Counted from the stretch's first letter, positions 16,498 through 24,639 are shown. The stretch is DNA of 64,000 bases from Streptomyces sp. NBC_01296 (GCF_035984415.1 NZ_CP130720.1:1922001-1986000); one strand, 5' to 3'. Program-made: numbers and translations. The notes: a model not told the origin generated them from the sequence alone.

Positions 16498-17243
16498 GCG
16501 GTGTGCAGCCAGATGCGGAGCGGGCCGAGCGGGGCGAAGCCGTGGCGGACGGCGGTGTCGAGGTCGTCCCCGGCCTCGTAGCCGACGACCGGAAGGCCGG
16601 GCCAGAGGTCCGCGACCGCGGTGAGGGCGCCCGTCCAGGCCTCGTCGGCCGGGGCGTCGTCCGCGGTGAACACGTTGGAGAGGCCCACGACCCGGCCCGT
16701 GCGGTTGGCCGCGGCCCCGGCGACGATGCGGCCGTCGGCGGACCGGCCGGCGAAGAAGGCGATCTCCTCGGTGAGCAGGCCCGGGTGGAACAGGCCGGTG
16801 CTCTCCCCGCCGTCCCAGGCCGCCTCCCAGGCGGCCAGCCCGCCGGGGTCGGTGACACGGGACCAGGTCAGGGCGGGTGCGGACGGAGCCGGGGCCTGCG
16901 CCGGGCGGTGGATCCACTGCGCCGCGAAGAGGGCCTCGAAGCCCGCCGGGGCCAGGTCGAGCACGGCGAAGCTGTCCTTGACCGAGCAGCCGGGGGAGCC
17001 CGTGTCCATCCCGGCCAGCAGCGCGTCCGGCGAGGCCTCCCGGGTCAGGGTCACGCCGTCCGGGTAGTACGGCGGGGTGCGGCGCGCACTGGTCCACACG
17101 TCGGGCGCGAACGAGCCGGCGCCGCTGACCGCCGCGCACCACTCGGCGTTGTTGTGTACCGCCGCGTGCAGCAGTTCTTCGGTGTCCGGGTCGATGATCA
17201 CGTCGGGGATCCTGCCACACCTCATAGCCTGGGCGGATGTCAT
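16494..17243 (-). CDS. GNAT-family N-acetyltransferase
   Basis: 249 residues from the ATG at 17243, which has GGAGG 10 bases upstream (inside the neighbouring gene). An ATG at 17225 is an alternative start. The C-terminal half holds the GNAT core: the beta-strand AGAAANRTGRVVGLSNVFT, the helix region EAWTGALTAVADLWPG, and the YEAGDDLDTAVRHGFAPLG end that packs on acetyl-CoA. The acetyl-CoA loop is degenerate. The acceptor is unknown. It converges on the S9 peptidase with overlapping stops and diverges from the next GNAT gene with starts almost touching. Confidence 0.75.
   Translation of the reverse strand: MTSAQAMRCGRIPDVIIDPDTEELLHAAVHNNAEWCAAVSGAGSFAPDVWTSARRTPPYYPDGVTLTREASPDALLAGMDTGSPGCSVKDSFAVLDLAPAGFEALFAAQWIHRPAQAPAPSAPALTWSRVTDPGGLAAWEAAWDGGESTGLFHPGLLTEEIAFFAGRSADGRIVAGAAANRTGRVVGLSNVFTADDAPADEAWTGALTAVADLWPGLPVVGYEAGDDLDTAVRHGFAPLGPLRIWLHTA
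17225..17230 (+). promoter_or_regulatory. -10 hexamer TAGCCT for a leaderless GNAT gene
   Basis: TAGCCT is separated by 6 bases from the ATG at 17237, so transcription would begin at or next to the start codon. No Shine-Dalgarno sequence exists. Confidence 0.45.
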
Positions 17244-17815
17244 ATTCCACGTACCTCCGCGAGGGGCAGCACGTCGGCCTGCGGCCCTTCCGGCTCGCCG
17301 ACGGCCCCGAGTTCACCGCACGCGTGCACGAGAGCCGGGACCTCCACCGCCCGTGGCTGTCCCCGCCCGCGACGATCGAGGAGTACGAGCCGTACGCGAC
17401 GCGCCTGATCGAGGGCGGGAGCCGCGCGGGGTTCCTGGTCTGCGAGCGCGAGACCGGGGCCATCGCCGGGTTCGTCAACGTCAACAACATCGTCCGCGGC
17501 GCCTTCGACTGCGGGGCGCTCGGGTACGGCGCCTTCGCGCACGCCGCCGGGCGCGGGCTGTTCCGGGAGGCGCTGGGGCTGGTGGTGGCGTACGCCTTCA
17601 CCCCCCAGGACGAGGGCGGCCCGGGACTGCACCGGCTGGAGGCCAACATCCAGCCGGGCAACGCCGCCTCCCTCGCGCTGGTGCGCGGGGCCGGGTTCCG
17701 GCTGGAGGGGTTCTCGCCGGACTTCCTCTTCGTCGAGGGGGCCTGGCGCGATCACGAGCGCTGGGCGATCACCGCCGAGATGTGTGGTCCCGCGGGCGCC
17801 GAGCGCGCAGGATGA
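17237..17815 (+). CDS. GNAT-family N-acetyltransferase (RimJ/RimL type)
   Basis: 192 residues. The opening LREGQHVGLRPFRLADGPEF is typical of RimJ/RimL-like acetyltransferases. The acetyl-CoA helix region is AHAAGRGLFREALGLVVAYA, and the conserved Asn-rich strand HRLEANIQPGNAASLALVRG is present, followed by GFRLEGF. These enzymes acetylate N-terminal or small-molecule amines. It appears leaderless (TAGCCT 6 bases before ATG). The arginase-fold gene follows after 4 bases, so the two are probably co-transcribed. Confidence 0.88.
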   Translation: MSYSTYLREGQHVGLRPFRLADGPEFTARVHESRDLHRPWLSPPATIEEYEPYATRLIEGGSRAGFLVCERETGAIAGFVNVNNIVRGAFDCGALGYGAFAHAAGRGLFREALGLVVAYAFTPQDEGGPGLHRLEANIQPGNAASLALVRGAGFRLEGFSPDFLFVEGAWRDHERWAITAEMCGPAGAERAG

Positions 17816-17819
17816 AGGC

Positions 17820-18719
17820 ATGCGAAGCCTGGTGCTCCTCGACGCCCCGTCCAACCTGGGTCTGCGCCCGGCCGCGCCCGGCACCGTCCCCGGTGTGTAC
17901 AAACTGGCGGGAGCCCTGCGCGACCAGGGCCTGCTGAGCCGGCTCGGCGCCCGCGAGGGCGGGGTCGTGGTGCCGCCGCGCTACGACCGCGGCAGCTGGC
18001 AGGAGGGCGACGGGGTGTTCCACGCCGGCCCCCTCGCCGCGTACACGCTCGCCCTCGCCGACCGCATCGGGACGCACCTGGGGGCCGGGGAGTTCCCCGT
18101 CGTCCTCGGCGGGGACTGTTCGATCCAGCTCGGCGCCTCCCTCGCCATGCGCCGCCTCGGACGGTACGGGCTGGCCGCGATCGACGGCTCCGCCGACTTC
18201 CGCCACCCCGGGAACGAGGCCGTCAACGGGCCCGTCGGGGCCGCCGCCGGGGAGGAGCTCGCCCTCGCCACCGGCCGCGGCCAGGCCGACCTCGCCGACC
18301 TGGAGGGGCTCGGGCCCTACCTCCGGGACGAGGACGTACGGCTCTTCGGGCTGCGCGACGGCGACCAGGACCTGCCGGAGCTGCGCGCGGCGGGGATCTC
18401 CGCGGCCACGGTCGGGGACATCCGCGCACGCGGCGCCGCCCCGGTGGCGCGCGCCGCGCTGGACGGACTGCACCGGCCGGACACCGACGGGTTCTGGGTC
18501 CACCTGGACGCCGATGTGCTGGACCCGGTCGTGATGCCCGCCGTCGACAGCCCCGACCCGGGCGGACTGCTCCCCGGCGAACTGTCCGAGCTGCTCGCCG
18601 TGTTGGTGGGCTCCCCGCGGTGCGTCGGGCTCAACGTCACGATCTACGACCCGGACCTGGACCCGGAGCTGCGGGCCGGGCAGCTGCTCGCCGATCTGGT
18701 CGCGGGGGCGTTCACGTAG
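17820..18719 (+). CDS. Arginase-fold (ureohydrolase) family protein with altered metal site
   Basis: 299 residues. The family hallmarks are VVLGGDCSIQLGASL, AAIDGSADFRHPG and VHLDADVLDPVVMPAVDSP. In arginase, GGDHS and DAHxD each supply a His to the Mn2 site. Here Cys and Ser stand in those places, while the four Asp ligands remain. It may use a different metal state or substrate from true arginases. The ATG has AGGA 7 bases upstream and lies 4 bases after the stop of the GNAT gene, implying an operon. Confidence 0.8.
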   Translation: MRSLVLLDAPSNLGLRPAAPGTVPGVYKLAGALRDQGLLSRLGAREGGVVVPPRYDRGSWQEGDGVFHAGPLAAYTLALADRIGTHLGAGEFPVVLGGDCSIQLGASLAMRRLGRYGLAAIDGSADFRHPGNEAVNGPVGAAAGEELALATGRGQADLADLEGLGPYLRDEDVRLFGLRDGDQDLPELRAAGISAATVGDIRARGAAPVARAALDGLHRPDTDGFWVHLDADVLDPVVMPAVDSPDPGGLLPGELSELLAVLVGSPRCVGLNVTIYDPDLDPELRAGQLLADLVAGAFT

Positions 18720-18723
18720 TCGG

Positions 18724-18753
18724 GGTGGTTCGGGTCGTTCGGGTCGTTCGGGT
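18724..18753 (+). repeat. Three tandem 9-bp repeats after the arginase-fold gene
   Basis: GGTGGTTCG, GGTCGTTCG, GGTCGTTCG, then a partial fourth copy, starting 5 bases after the arginase-fold stop. It is short, not clearly regulatory, and may be a slippage product. Confidence 0.5.
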
Positions 18754-18844
18754 AGCGCTCCGGCCAGGGCTTTGCGTAATCCTGACCGGTGGTGATCCGC
18801 GGAACCCCTGTGCACCAGCCGCCGTGGCGTGTTCCATTTCCTGC

Positions 18845-20812
18845 ATGGCCACCACCGTCCGCCGCGCCGTACTGACCCTGCCCGCAGCCCCCTTGGGGCC
18901 CGAGAACCCGCTGCCCGTCCTGCGCGCACCCGCCGACGCGCACGCACTGGACGAGCGTTCGCGCGAGGGGCTGCCGCGCGACATGGCCCGGCAGATCGGG
19001 TACGAGCCACTGCGCTCGCTGCTGCCCGTACGCCTGCTGGACGGGTACCAACGGCGCAGGCAGGACCGCGAGTTCGAGGCCGTCGTCATCGAGAACGCGC
19101 ACCTGCGGGTCACCGTGCTGCCCGGGCTCGGCGGCCGGGTCCACTCCCTCGTGCACGTGCCCACCGGCCGTGAACTGCTGTACCGCAACCCGGTGTTCCA
19201 GCCCGCCAACTTCGCCCTCAACGGCGCCTGGTTCTCCGGCGGCATCGAGTGGAACGTCGGCGCCACCGGCCACACCACCCTCTCCTGCGCCCCGCTGCAC
19301 GCCGCGCTCGTACCGGCGCCCGACGGGGGCGTGATGGTCCGGCTGTGGGAGTGGGAGCGGCTGCGCGACCTGCCCTTCCAGGTGGACCTGTGGCTGCCGG
19401 AGGACTCGGAGTTCCTGTACGTCGCGGTCCGCGTCCGCAACCCGCACGAGCGCTCCGCCCCCGTCTACTGGTGGTCCAACATCGCCGTCCCGGAGGCCCC
19501 CGGCACACGGGTGCTCGCCCCCGCCGACGAGGCCTGGCACTTCGGGTACGAGCGGGCCCTGCGGCGGATCCCCGTACCGCAGTGGGAGGGCGAGGACCGC
19601 ACGTACCCGCTGCGCAGCACGTACCCGGCCGACTTCTTCTACGAGGTCCCGGCCGGGGCCCGGCCCTGGATCGCCTCGCTGGACGCGGAGGGGTGCGGGC
19701 TCGTCCAGACGTCCACGGCCCGGCTGCGCGGACGCAAGCTGTTCGTCTGGGGCGCGGGGGAGGGCGGCCGGCGCTGGCAGGAGTGGCTGACCGAGCCCGG
19801 CACCGGCGGCTACGCCGAGATCCAGGCCGGCCTCGCGCGGACCCAGCTGGAGCACGTACGGCTCGAGGCCGGGGCGGAGTTCAGCTGGCTGGAGGCGTAC
19901 GGGCCCCTCGCCGCGGACCCGGCATCGGTGCACGGCCCCGACTGGGCGGCGGCCCGGTCCGCCACGGAGACGGCCCTGGCGGCGGCCCTGCCCCGGGAGC
20001 GGGTCGAGGAGGCGTACGAGGCGTGGCGCGGGTCCGCCGACACGGAGCCCGGGGAGCGGCTGGCGGCGGGCTCGGGGTGGGGTGCGCTGGAGGTGCTGTG
20101 CGGCGGGCACAAACTGCCCGGCACCCCCTTCCCGGAATCCGGGCTCGGCGAGGCGCAGGCGCCCTGGCTGGAGCTGTGGCGCACCGGGGTCTTCCCCGCC
20201 CCGCGGCGGGTGACGCCGCCGGGGCCCAGCCTGGTGGCCCCGCACTGGCGGGACATGCTGGAGACCGCCCCGGCGGATCCGCTGACCGAATACCACCTGG
20301 GCGTGGCCCAGTGGCATGCGGGCGATGTGGCGCAGGCGGTGCGCAGCTGGGAGCGCGGCCTGGCGCTGGCGCCCTCGCGGTGGCCGCTGCTGCGCTGCCT
20401 GGCGGTGGCGGACGCGATGGCCGGCGACCCGGCGCGGGCCGCGCAGCGGTTCGCGGAGGCCTTCGAGGACCTGACCGAGGAGAGCCGGGGCGGCGAGCCG
20501 TGGACGGCCGCCGAGTCCGCGCTGGGGCGGGAGGCGATGACGGCTCTGCTGGCAGCCGGTCGTCTGCCGGCGGCGCGGGCGGTGTGGGACCGGCTGCGGC
20601 CGGCGCTCCGCGAGGAGGGCCGGTTCCGTCTGCTGGCCGCGCGACTGCTGGCGGCGGAGGGCCATGTGGGCGCGGCCCGCCGGGTGTTCGAGGAGGGCTT
20701 CGAACTGCCCGACCTCCGCGAGGGCGACGAGATCCTCTCGGAGGTCTGGGCCCGCGTGACGGACCGCCCGCTCCCCCCGTCGTACAACTTCCGCATGCGC
20801 CCACTGACCTAG
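18845..20812 (+). CDS. DUF5107-type galactose-mutarotase-fold protein with C-terminal TPR-like repeats
   Basis: 655 residues. Residues 60-380 resemble the DUF5107 domain of beta-sandwich carbohydrate-binding/mutarotase type: TVLPGLGGRVHSLVHVPTGR, then NGAWFSGGIEWNVGATGH. The C-terminal 220 residues (from DPLTEYHLGVAQWHAGD) are helical repeats with A-W-x-x-G-L-x-L spacing, like TPRs. It probably handles a carbohydrate, but no activity is established from sequence. The ATG has no evident Shine-Dalgarno sequence. It is the last high-GC gene before the accessory island. Confidence 0.8.
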   Translation: MATTVRRAVLTLPAAPLGPENPLPVLRAPADAHALDERSREGLPRDMARQIGYEPLRSLLPVRLLDGYQRRRQDREFEAVVIENAHLRVTVLPGLGGRVHSLVHVPTGRELLYRNPVFQPANFALNGAWFSGGIEWNVGATGHTTLSCAPLHAALVPAPDGGVMVRLWEWERLRDLPFQVDLWLPEDSEFLYVAVRVRNPHERSAPVYWWSNIAVPEAPGTRVLAPADEAWHFGYERALRRIPVPQWEGEDRTYPLRSTYPADFFYEVPAGARPWIASLDAEGCGLVQTSTARLRGRKLFVWGAGEGGRRWQEWLTEPGTGGYAEIQAGLARTQLEHVRLEAGAEFSWLEAYGPLAADPASVHGPDWAAARSATETALAAALPRERVEEAYEAWRGSADTEPGERLAAGSGWGALEVLCGGHKLPGTPFPESGLGEAQAPWLELWRTGVFPAPRRVTPPGPSLVAPHWRDMLETAPADPLTEYHLGVAQWHAGDVAQAVRSWERGLALAPSRWPLLRCLAVADAMAGDPARAAQRFAEAFEDLTEESRGGEPWTAAESALGREAMTALLAAGRLPAARAVWDRLRPALREEGRFRLLAARLLAAEGHVGAARRVFEEGFELPDLREGDEILSEVWARVTDRPLPPSYNFRMRPLT

Positions 20813-21068
20813 GGGGTCGCTGGAAACGCTCTGCTCCGGATATCCAGGTGTCGCACACCCCGCTCAGCGAGAGCGAACAGGAGATCCATAAAAGGCATTG
20901 CGTTCGAAAAATCTTCACCGGGTAAAGAGTTCGTATCCACGTGACCGCACCTGGGCGGCACGCTCCGGCATCAGGTAACTTCGCACCGAACAGCCGATGA
21001 TCGGCCAACCGTATGATCCCGCCGGACACCTTCCTGCCAGCAGATTGCCCAGCAGAAGAAGATGACTC
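20813..21068. other. Island-side intergenic region with a 6-1-6 palindrome
   Basis: This 256-bp stretch is visibly richer in A and T than the flanking DNA. It contains GCCGAT-G-ATCGGC at 20993-21005 and TATGAT at 21012-21017, which could be an operator and -10 for the small genes downstream. No -35 was convincing and no gene is seen. Confidence 0.35.
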
Positions 21069-21386
21069 ATGAGTCCAGACGAAATACGGGCAAGGCTCGC
21101 CGAGCTATTTGCCGAAGTCGAGAAGCTCAAAACCTTCGTCGCCGCCGTCGAGCGCGGCGATCACGATGACGAGAACAGCATCGCCTCGGCTGCCGCCAGG
21201 CTCCTTCCGCCCACTCCGGAGCCCAAGGGGCTGTTCGGGCGCAGCAAGCCGAACCCCCCGGACACACGCGCCGACCAGGTGCGGAGCCTGCAGCGAAATT
21301 CACTCGTCCTGCAAGCGCTCAACCGCATGAACAAGGAACTGTTTCCGGAAATCCAAGAGCTGCAATTCAGGCTCGCGAACCAGTAG
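21069..21386 (+). CDS. Small hypothetical protein, coiled-coil prone
   Basis: 105 residues, no signal peptide or membrane segment. The first 30 (RARLAELFAEVEKLKTFVAAV) and the last 35 (LVLQALNRMNKELFPEIQEL) are amphipathic helices separated by a Pro/Gly-rich linker, a helical-hairpin pattern. No family is recognised. The start ATG has only a weak AGAAGAAG upstream. A second small gene follows after 48 bases in the same direction. Base composition is lower in GC than the flanking chromosome, in line with transfer. Confidence 0.6.
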   Translation: MSPDEIRARLAELFAEVEKLKTFVAAVERGDHDDENSIASAAARLLPPTPEPKGLFGRSKPNPPDTRADQVRSLQRNSLVLQALNRMNKELFPEIQELQFRLANQ

Positions 21387-21434
21387 CCGGCACCCGTTGC
21401 CGAACGGCGAACGGCGAACGGAAGGGAAATCCAC

Positions 21435-21635
21435 ATGAACTCTTACGAAGCGAAGCAGGTTGCGGAGAAACTGCTGAAGAATGAGCCGGTCGGCGCCGAG
21501 GTCACTTTCAACGACGACTTCGACGCCACCCCGCACAGCAACAAGAACCGCCCCGACAAGGGCGAGCACGTCGACGGCTGGAAGGCCGTGAAGCGAGCGG
21601 ACGGCACCATCAAGGTCGACAAGAAGTGGGCGTAG
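21435..21635 (+). CDS. Small basic hypothetical protein
   Basis: 66 residues, soluble and charged (VKRADGTIKVDKKWA at the end), with no recognised domain. The ATG has GGAAGGG 8 bases upstream, a good ribosome site, which supports real translation. It sits just downstream of the coiled-coil-prone small gene and is probably its operon partner. Function unknown. Confidence 0.6.
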   Translation: MNSYEAKQVAEKLLKNEPVGAEVTFNDDFDATPHSNKNRPDKGEHVDGWKAVKRADGTIKVDKKWA

Positions 21636-21743
21636 CCCTGAGCTTTTCCACACCTCTGTGACAACGATTCCGTCCAGCAGGAGCCTCGGGCCTGCCGGAC
21701 GGAATTGCACGGCACGCCGTCCGTCCCTCCCCAAGAAGCCGGA

Positions 21744-21884
21744 CGCGCCCGCTCGGTCCTCAACCGGGTGCCCGGAGCCTTGCGGATGCCGTTCGAGTGG
21801 ACGGTCAACCCGTACCGCGGGTGCAGCCACGCCTGCGTGTACTGCTTCGTTGTCTCCGCTTGGCACTCCGGCCGTAGATCGTGA
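21744..21884 (+). pseudogene. N-terminal fragment of an Rv2578c-family radical SAM gene
   Basis: The frame reads RARSVLNRVPGALRMPFEW, then NPYRGCSHACVYCF, then runs into unrelated residues and stops at 21884. The CxxxCxxC (CSHACVYC) is the iron-sulphur motif of radical SAM enzymes, and the context matches the actinobacterial Rv2578c-type proteins. No start or ribosome site is present upstream and nothing of the core barrel follows. The matching C-terminal portion lies about 3 kb away at 24812-25276 on the same strand. The intervening island appears to have split the gene. Confidence 0.8.
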
Positions 21885-21974
21885 CTTTACGCAAGGTGAC
21901 GCCGATCCGTGGGGCTCGGTCTGACGGCGGTGGCGGGCTGGTGAAGTCCGGGATCGCGCCCGTACGAGATCTGG

Positions 21975-21980
21975 CAAGAT
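21975..21980 (+). promoter_or_regulatory. -10-like CAAGAT before a leaderless GNAT gene
   Basis: CAAGAT lies 6 bases before the GTG at 21987 and fits an NANNNT -10. There is no Shine-Dalgarno sequence. Confidence 0.3.
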
Positions 21981-21986
21981 CCGCTT

Positions 21987-22529
21987 GTGAGCCGATCCGT
22001 GGTGACTTTGCGCAAGCTCGTGCTCGACGACTGGCAAGCAGTGCACTCCTGGGCCGGCCTTGAGGAGGCTTGTCGCTACCAGTCTTGGGGGCCGAACACC
22101 GAGGACCAGACGCGCGCGTTCGCGCAAACCGCCGTCGAAGCCTGGTCGCACGCCCATCAGCAGAGATTCGTCTACATCGCTCGCTTCGAGAACGAACTCG
22201 TCGGCATGGGTGAGCTGCACATTCGTAGCCGTCGCCATCGTCAGGGCGAAATCGCCTACATCGTGCACCCGAGGGCCTGGGGGCGTGGCGTGGGCACGGC
22301 GATCGGACAAGAGCTTCTGTCGTGCGGGTTCGGGGAATGGGGACTCCACCGGATCTACGCGACCTGTGACCCCCGCAATCTCGCGTCGTCTCGGTTGCTG
22401 GGCAAGCTCGGCATGACGTACGAGGGGCGACATCGGCACACTGCGTTGATCCGGGACGGCTGGCGGGACTCCGAGATGTTCAGCATCCTCGAAGCGGAGT
22501 GGCGGCCGAGCCCCGGCGATGGATTGTGA
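21987..22529 (+). CDS. GNAT-family N-acetyltransferase (island-borne)
   Basis: 180 residues. GNAT motifs: YIVHPRAWGRGVGTAIGQEL (acetyl-CoA pyrophosphate loop GRGVGT), then HRIYATCDPRNLASSRLLGK and GMTYEGRHRHTALIRDGWRD, as in RimJ/RimL-like proteins. The acceptor is unknown; some such genes act in self-protection against antibiotics. The GTG start looks leaderless. Codon use is less GC-biased than in core genes. It is followed directly by a broken IS701 transposase, so it probably arrived with mobile DNA. Confidence 0.82.
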   Translation: MSRSVVTLRKLVLDDWQAVHSWAGLEEACRYQSWGPNTEDQTRAFAQTAVEAWSHAHQQRFVYIARFENELVGMGELHIRSRRHRQGEIAYIVHPRAWGRGVGTAIGQELLSCGFGEWGLHRIYATCDPRNLASSRLLGKLGMTYEGRHRHTALIRDGWRDSEMFSILEAEWRPSPGDGL

Positions 22530-23085
22530 TCGCCGAGTGGGCCGGAGAGATCACCCCGGACGGCATGCAGCACTTGCCGGCCGTGCCGAGTGGGACGCCG
22601 ACGCTGCTGGGGCGCCGGACTGGGCGAGGAAGCCGGGTTCGCGACCAAACCGGAGCTGACCACCCGCATGATCACCCGATTCCTTGACGCCGGCCACCAC
22701 GCGTCGTGGGTCGCGGGGGACGAGGTCTACGGCGGCAACCCGACACGGCGTGCCGCGCTGGAGGAGCGCGGCACCGGCTACGTGCCGGCCGTGGCCTGCT
22801 CCCATGAAGTCACCACCAGAGCCGGGAAGTTCCGCGCGGACACCCTGGTCAAGAAGCTGCCCAAGCGAGCATGGCAGAAGCTGTCCGCAGGAGCGGGGGC
22901 CAAGGGGCACCGCTTCTGCGACTGGGCCGCCATCGACCTGCCCCACCCCGCCACAGGCAGCCGCCAGCTGCTGATCCGCCGCAACCGCACCACCGGAGAA
23001 CTCGCCTACTACCGCTGCCACTCACCCGCGCCAGTGCCGCTGGCCACGCTGGTACGAGTCGCTGGATCAAGGTGGAGAGTGGAAG
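22527..23085 (+). pseudogene. IS701-family transposase remnant
   Basis: A short N-terminal piece (AEWAGEITPDGMQHL, about 22530-22575) is followed by a frame change, then loss of roughly the central 100 residues. A longer piece then runs from EEAGFATKPELTTRMI to GSRWRVE, with the second DDE-type Asp in VAGDEVYGG. The first Asp region and everything after WRVE are gone, so it cannot be active. The right end at about 23085 abuts the stop of the neighbouring membrane-protein gene. It marks past insertion-sequence activity in the island. Confidence 0.78.
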
Positions 23086-23095
23086 GTACGAGGGG

Positions 23096-23836
23096 TCAGA
23101 GACGCCGTGAAGGCTCGGCAGCGTCCGTTCGCCCGTCGGCTCGGCTGCGCCGAACGCGCCAGCTCCACACCGTGTGTCCCAGGAGAGCCAGGGCGGCGAC
23201 GCACGCTGCGACGCGAATGACGTTCCAGGTTACGGCGAAATACGGTCCCTGCGAGTCCGCCTCTGTACTCAATCGCTGAGTGGCCTCGAAGAAGGCGATC
23301 AGCGGAACAAGCAGGCGGAACAGGAGGCCACCAATTCCGGGGATTCGCGCCACGTTCCCCACGAGCCCCAAAGGCGCACCAAACACAAAAGCCGCTATTC
23401 CCCATACGAGAATTTGCCCCTCGCTGGAGGCGTGACCGGGGGCACCCATCTCCATTTCGCCCGAAATGGGGGTAACAGGCTTCATTCCAGGCAGAATGGT
23501 GGGGTTCATATCTTTAAAAAGATAGTACGTGACCACGCCGATGGCCAACCCCAAAGACGCCAGCAACACGGATTCGATTCTCGATCGGCGGAAATATCCC
23601 ACCAGGAATGCATAACAGGCCCACGGCCAGCCACTGGAGAAAACAATACCCGCGGCGACAAAAACGGGATTATCGAATTTCCCGGAAATCGGGCCCGCCA
23701 GACCAAGAAGCAAACCCGCCCCGAGACACACGGCGACCGGCACGACGCGAGCACGTGTAAAGCGTATGATTTCACTTCCCCGTTCAGCGAGTGAGTCCGA
23801 GTGGGGGTGGCGCCGCTCCGAAGGCTGCGCGGGCAA
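23096..23836 (-). CDS. Multi-pass membrane protein (DUF6518-like), possible immunity partner
   Basis: 246 residues if the TTG at 23836 is used; the true start is uncertain. About six membrane segments: VVPVAVCLGAGLLLGLAG, FVAAGIVFSSGWPWACYAFL, ASLGLAIGVVTYYLF, VWGIAAFVFGAPLGLVG, LLFRLLVPLIAFF, and AACVAALALLGHTVW. Overall it resembles actinobacterial DUF6518 membrane proteins of unknown function. It lies 73 bases downstream of the lactococcin-972-like gene in the same direction. This position would suit an immunity protein, but that is inference. Confidence 0.65.
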   Translation of the reverse strand: MPAQPSERRHPHSDSLAERGSEIIRFTRARVVPVAVCLGAGLLLGLAGPISGKFDNPVFVAAGIVFSSGWPWACYAFLVGYFRRSRIESVLLASLGLAIGVVTYYLFKDMNPTILPGMKPVTPISGEMEMGAPGHASSEGQILVWGIAAFVFGAPLGLVGNVARIPGIGGLLFRLLVPLIAFFEATQRLSTEADSQGPYFAVTWNVIRVAACVAALALLGHTVWSWRVRRSRADGRTDAAEPSRRL

Positions 23837-23909
23837 CCGAACAGCCCCCGAGCGGCGCCCAACCTACCGCACCCTACGAGGAGTTATCGCGTGGTGCGCG
23901 TATCAGAAC

Positions 23910-24392
23910 CTAGTCGACGCTGTAGTAGGTAGAGCAGGTGTAGGCGAAACCCGCAGTGATGTGCGCCTGAGAGACGTCGCGGGCTGCGGCCCAAGCACGG
24001 TTCGTACCACCCGCCATCTTCACAGTGGACGTGTGCCCCTTGTCCAACTGATAGTAATTCGAGTAGCAGTACTTCCTGAGTTCCCCGGTGCCGATTTGTG
24101 TCGTGTACCAGCCGTAACACCAGTTGCCGCCACTGGACGGGCTGACGCACGCTTCCGACGGGCGAACAGAGTTCGCCGAAGCGTCTAACTTGAACGTCAC
24201 CACACCCCATTCAGAGGGGTTGCCCAGCTCTGCGGGCGGCTGGGTGCCGTCCCCGCGATGGTGGACGGTGACAGTTGCTCCGGAGGCACTGGCGGTTGAA
24301 GGCGCGTCCGCGGTGGCCGGCGCCGCGAAGCCCAGAGCCGCAATGGTTGCGCCCGCGATGGAGAAAAGAACGGACCTACCGGCGATCTTCAC
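23910..24392 (-). CDS. Secreted lactococcin-972-like peptide precursor
   Basis: 160 residues from the GTG at 24392, with a strong GGAGGGG 6 bases upstream. The Sec signal peptide is VKIAGRSVLFSIAGATIAAL with cleavage after GFAAPATA. The C-terminal 75 residues match the lactococcin 972 family pattern: GGNWCYGWY, CYSNYYQLDKGHTSTVKM, AHITAGFAYTC and a terminal TYY. Family members are exported bacteriocins that block septum formation through lipid II. Four Cys could form two disulfides. Leu69 is encoded by TTA (24186-24188), so translation should need the bldA tRNA. The 73-bp gap to the membrane gene suggests an operon. The family call is by eye. Confidence 0.72.
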   Translation of the reverse strand: MKIAGRSVLFSIAGATIAALGFAAPATADAPSTASASGATVTVHHRGDGTQPPAELGNPSEWGVVTFKLDASANSVRPSEACVSPSSGGNWCYGWYTTQIGTGELRKYCYSNYYQLDKGHTSTVKMAGGTNRAWAAARDVSQAHITAGFAYTCSTYYSVD

Positions 24393-24639
24393 GAAATCCC
24401 CTCCCTGATTCCCCCTGTTGGGAACGGGAGAGATTCTCCGTAGGTCCACACCTGCCTGTAAAGGGAAATTAACCTGTTGACTCAAAACTTCCCTGACCGA
24501 TCCGTACGCCATCGTCCGGACATTTCTACACTTCCCCATCACCCGCTTTTAAGGTGATTAGTTGGCATAAGGCAGCCCAGTCCGGCCCCTCAGTCATCCA
24601 TCGCCTCAGTTCTGATCGATGGCCGATACCTAACGCTCG

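Noticed and set aside
18724..18753. Possible CRISPR or regulatory array
   Set aside because: Only three and a half 9-bp units without spacers; simple tandem slippage is enough.
21652..21743. Start of the radical SAM fragment further upstream
   Set aside because: The frame before RARSVLN encodes no recognisable family sequence and lacks a start with a ribosome site.
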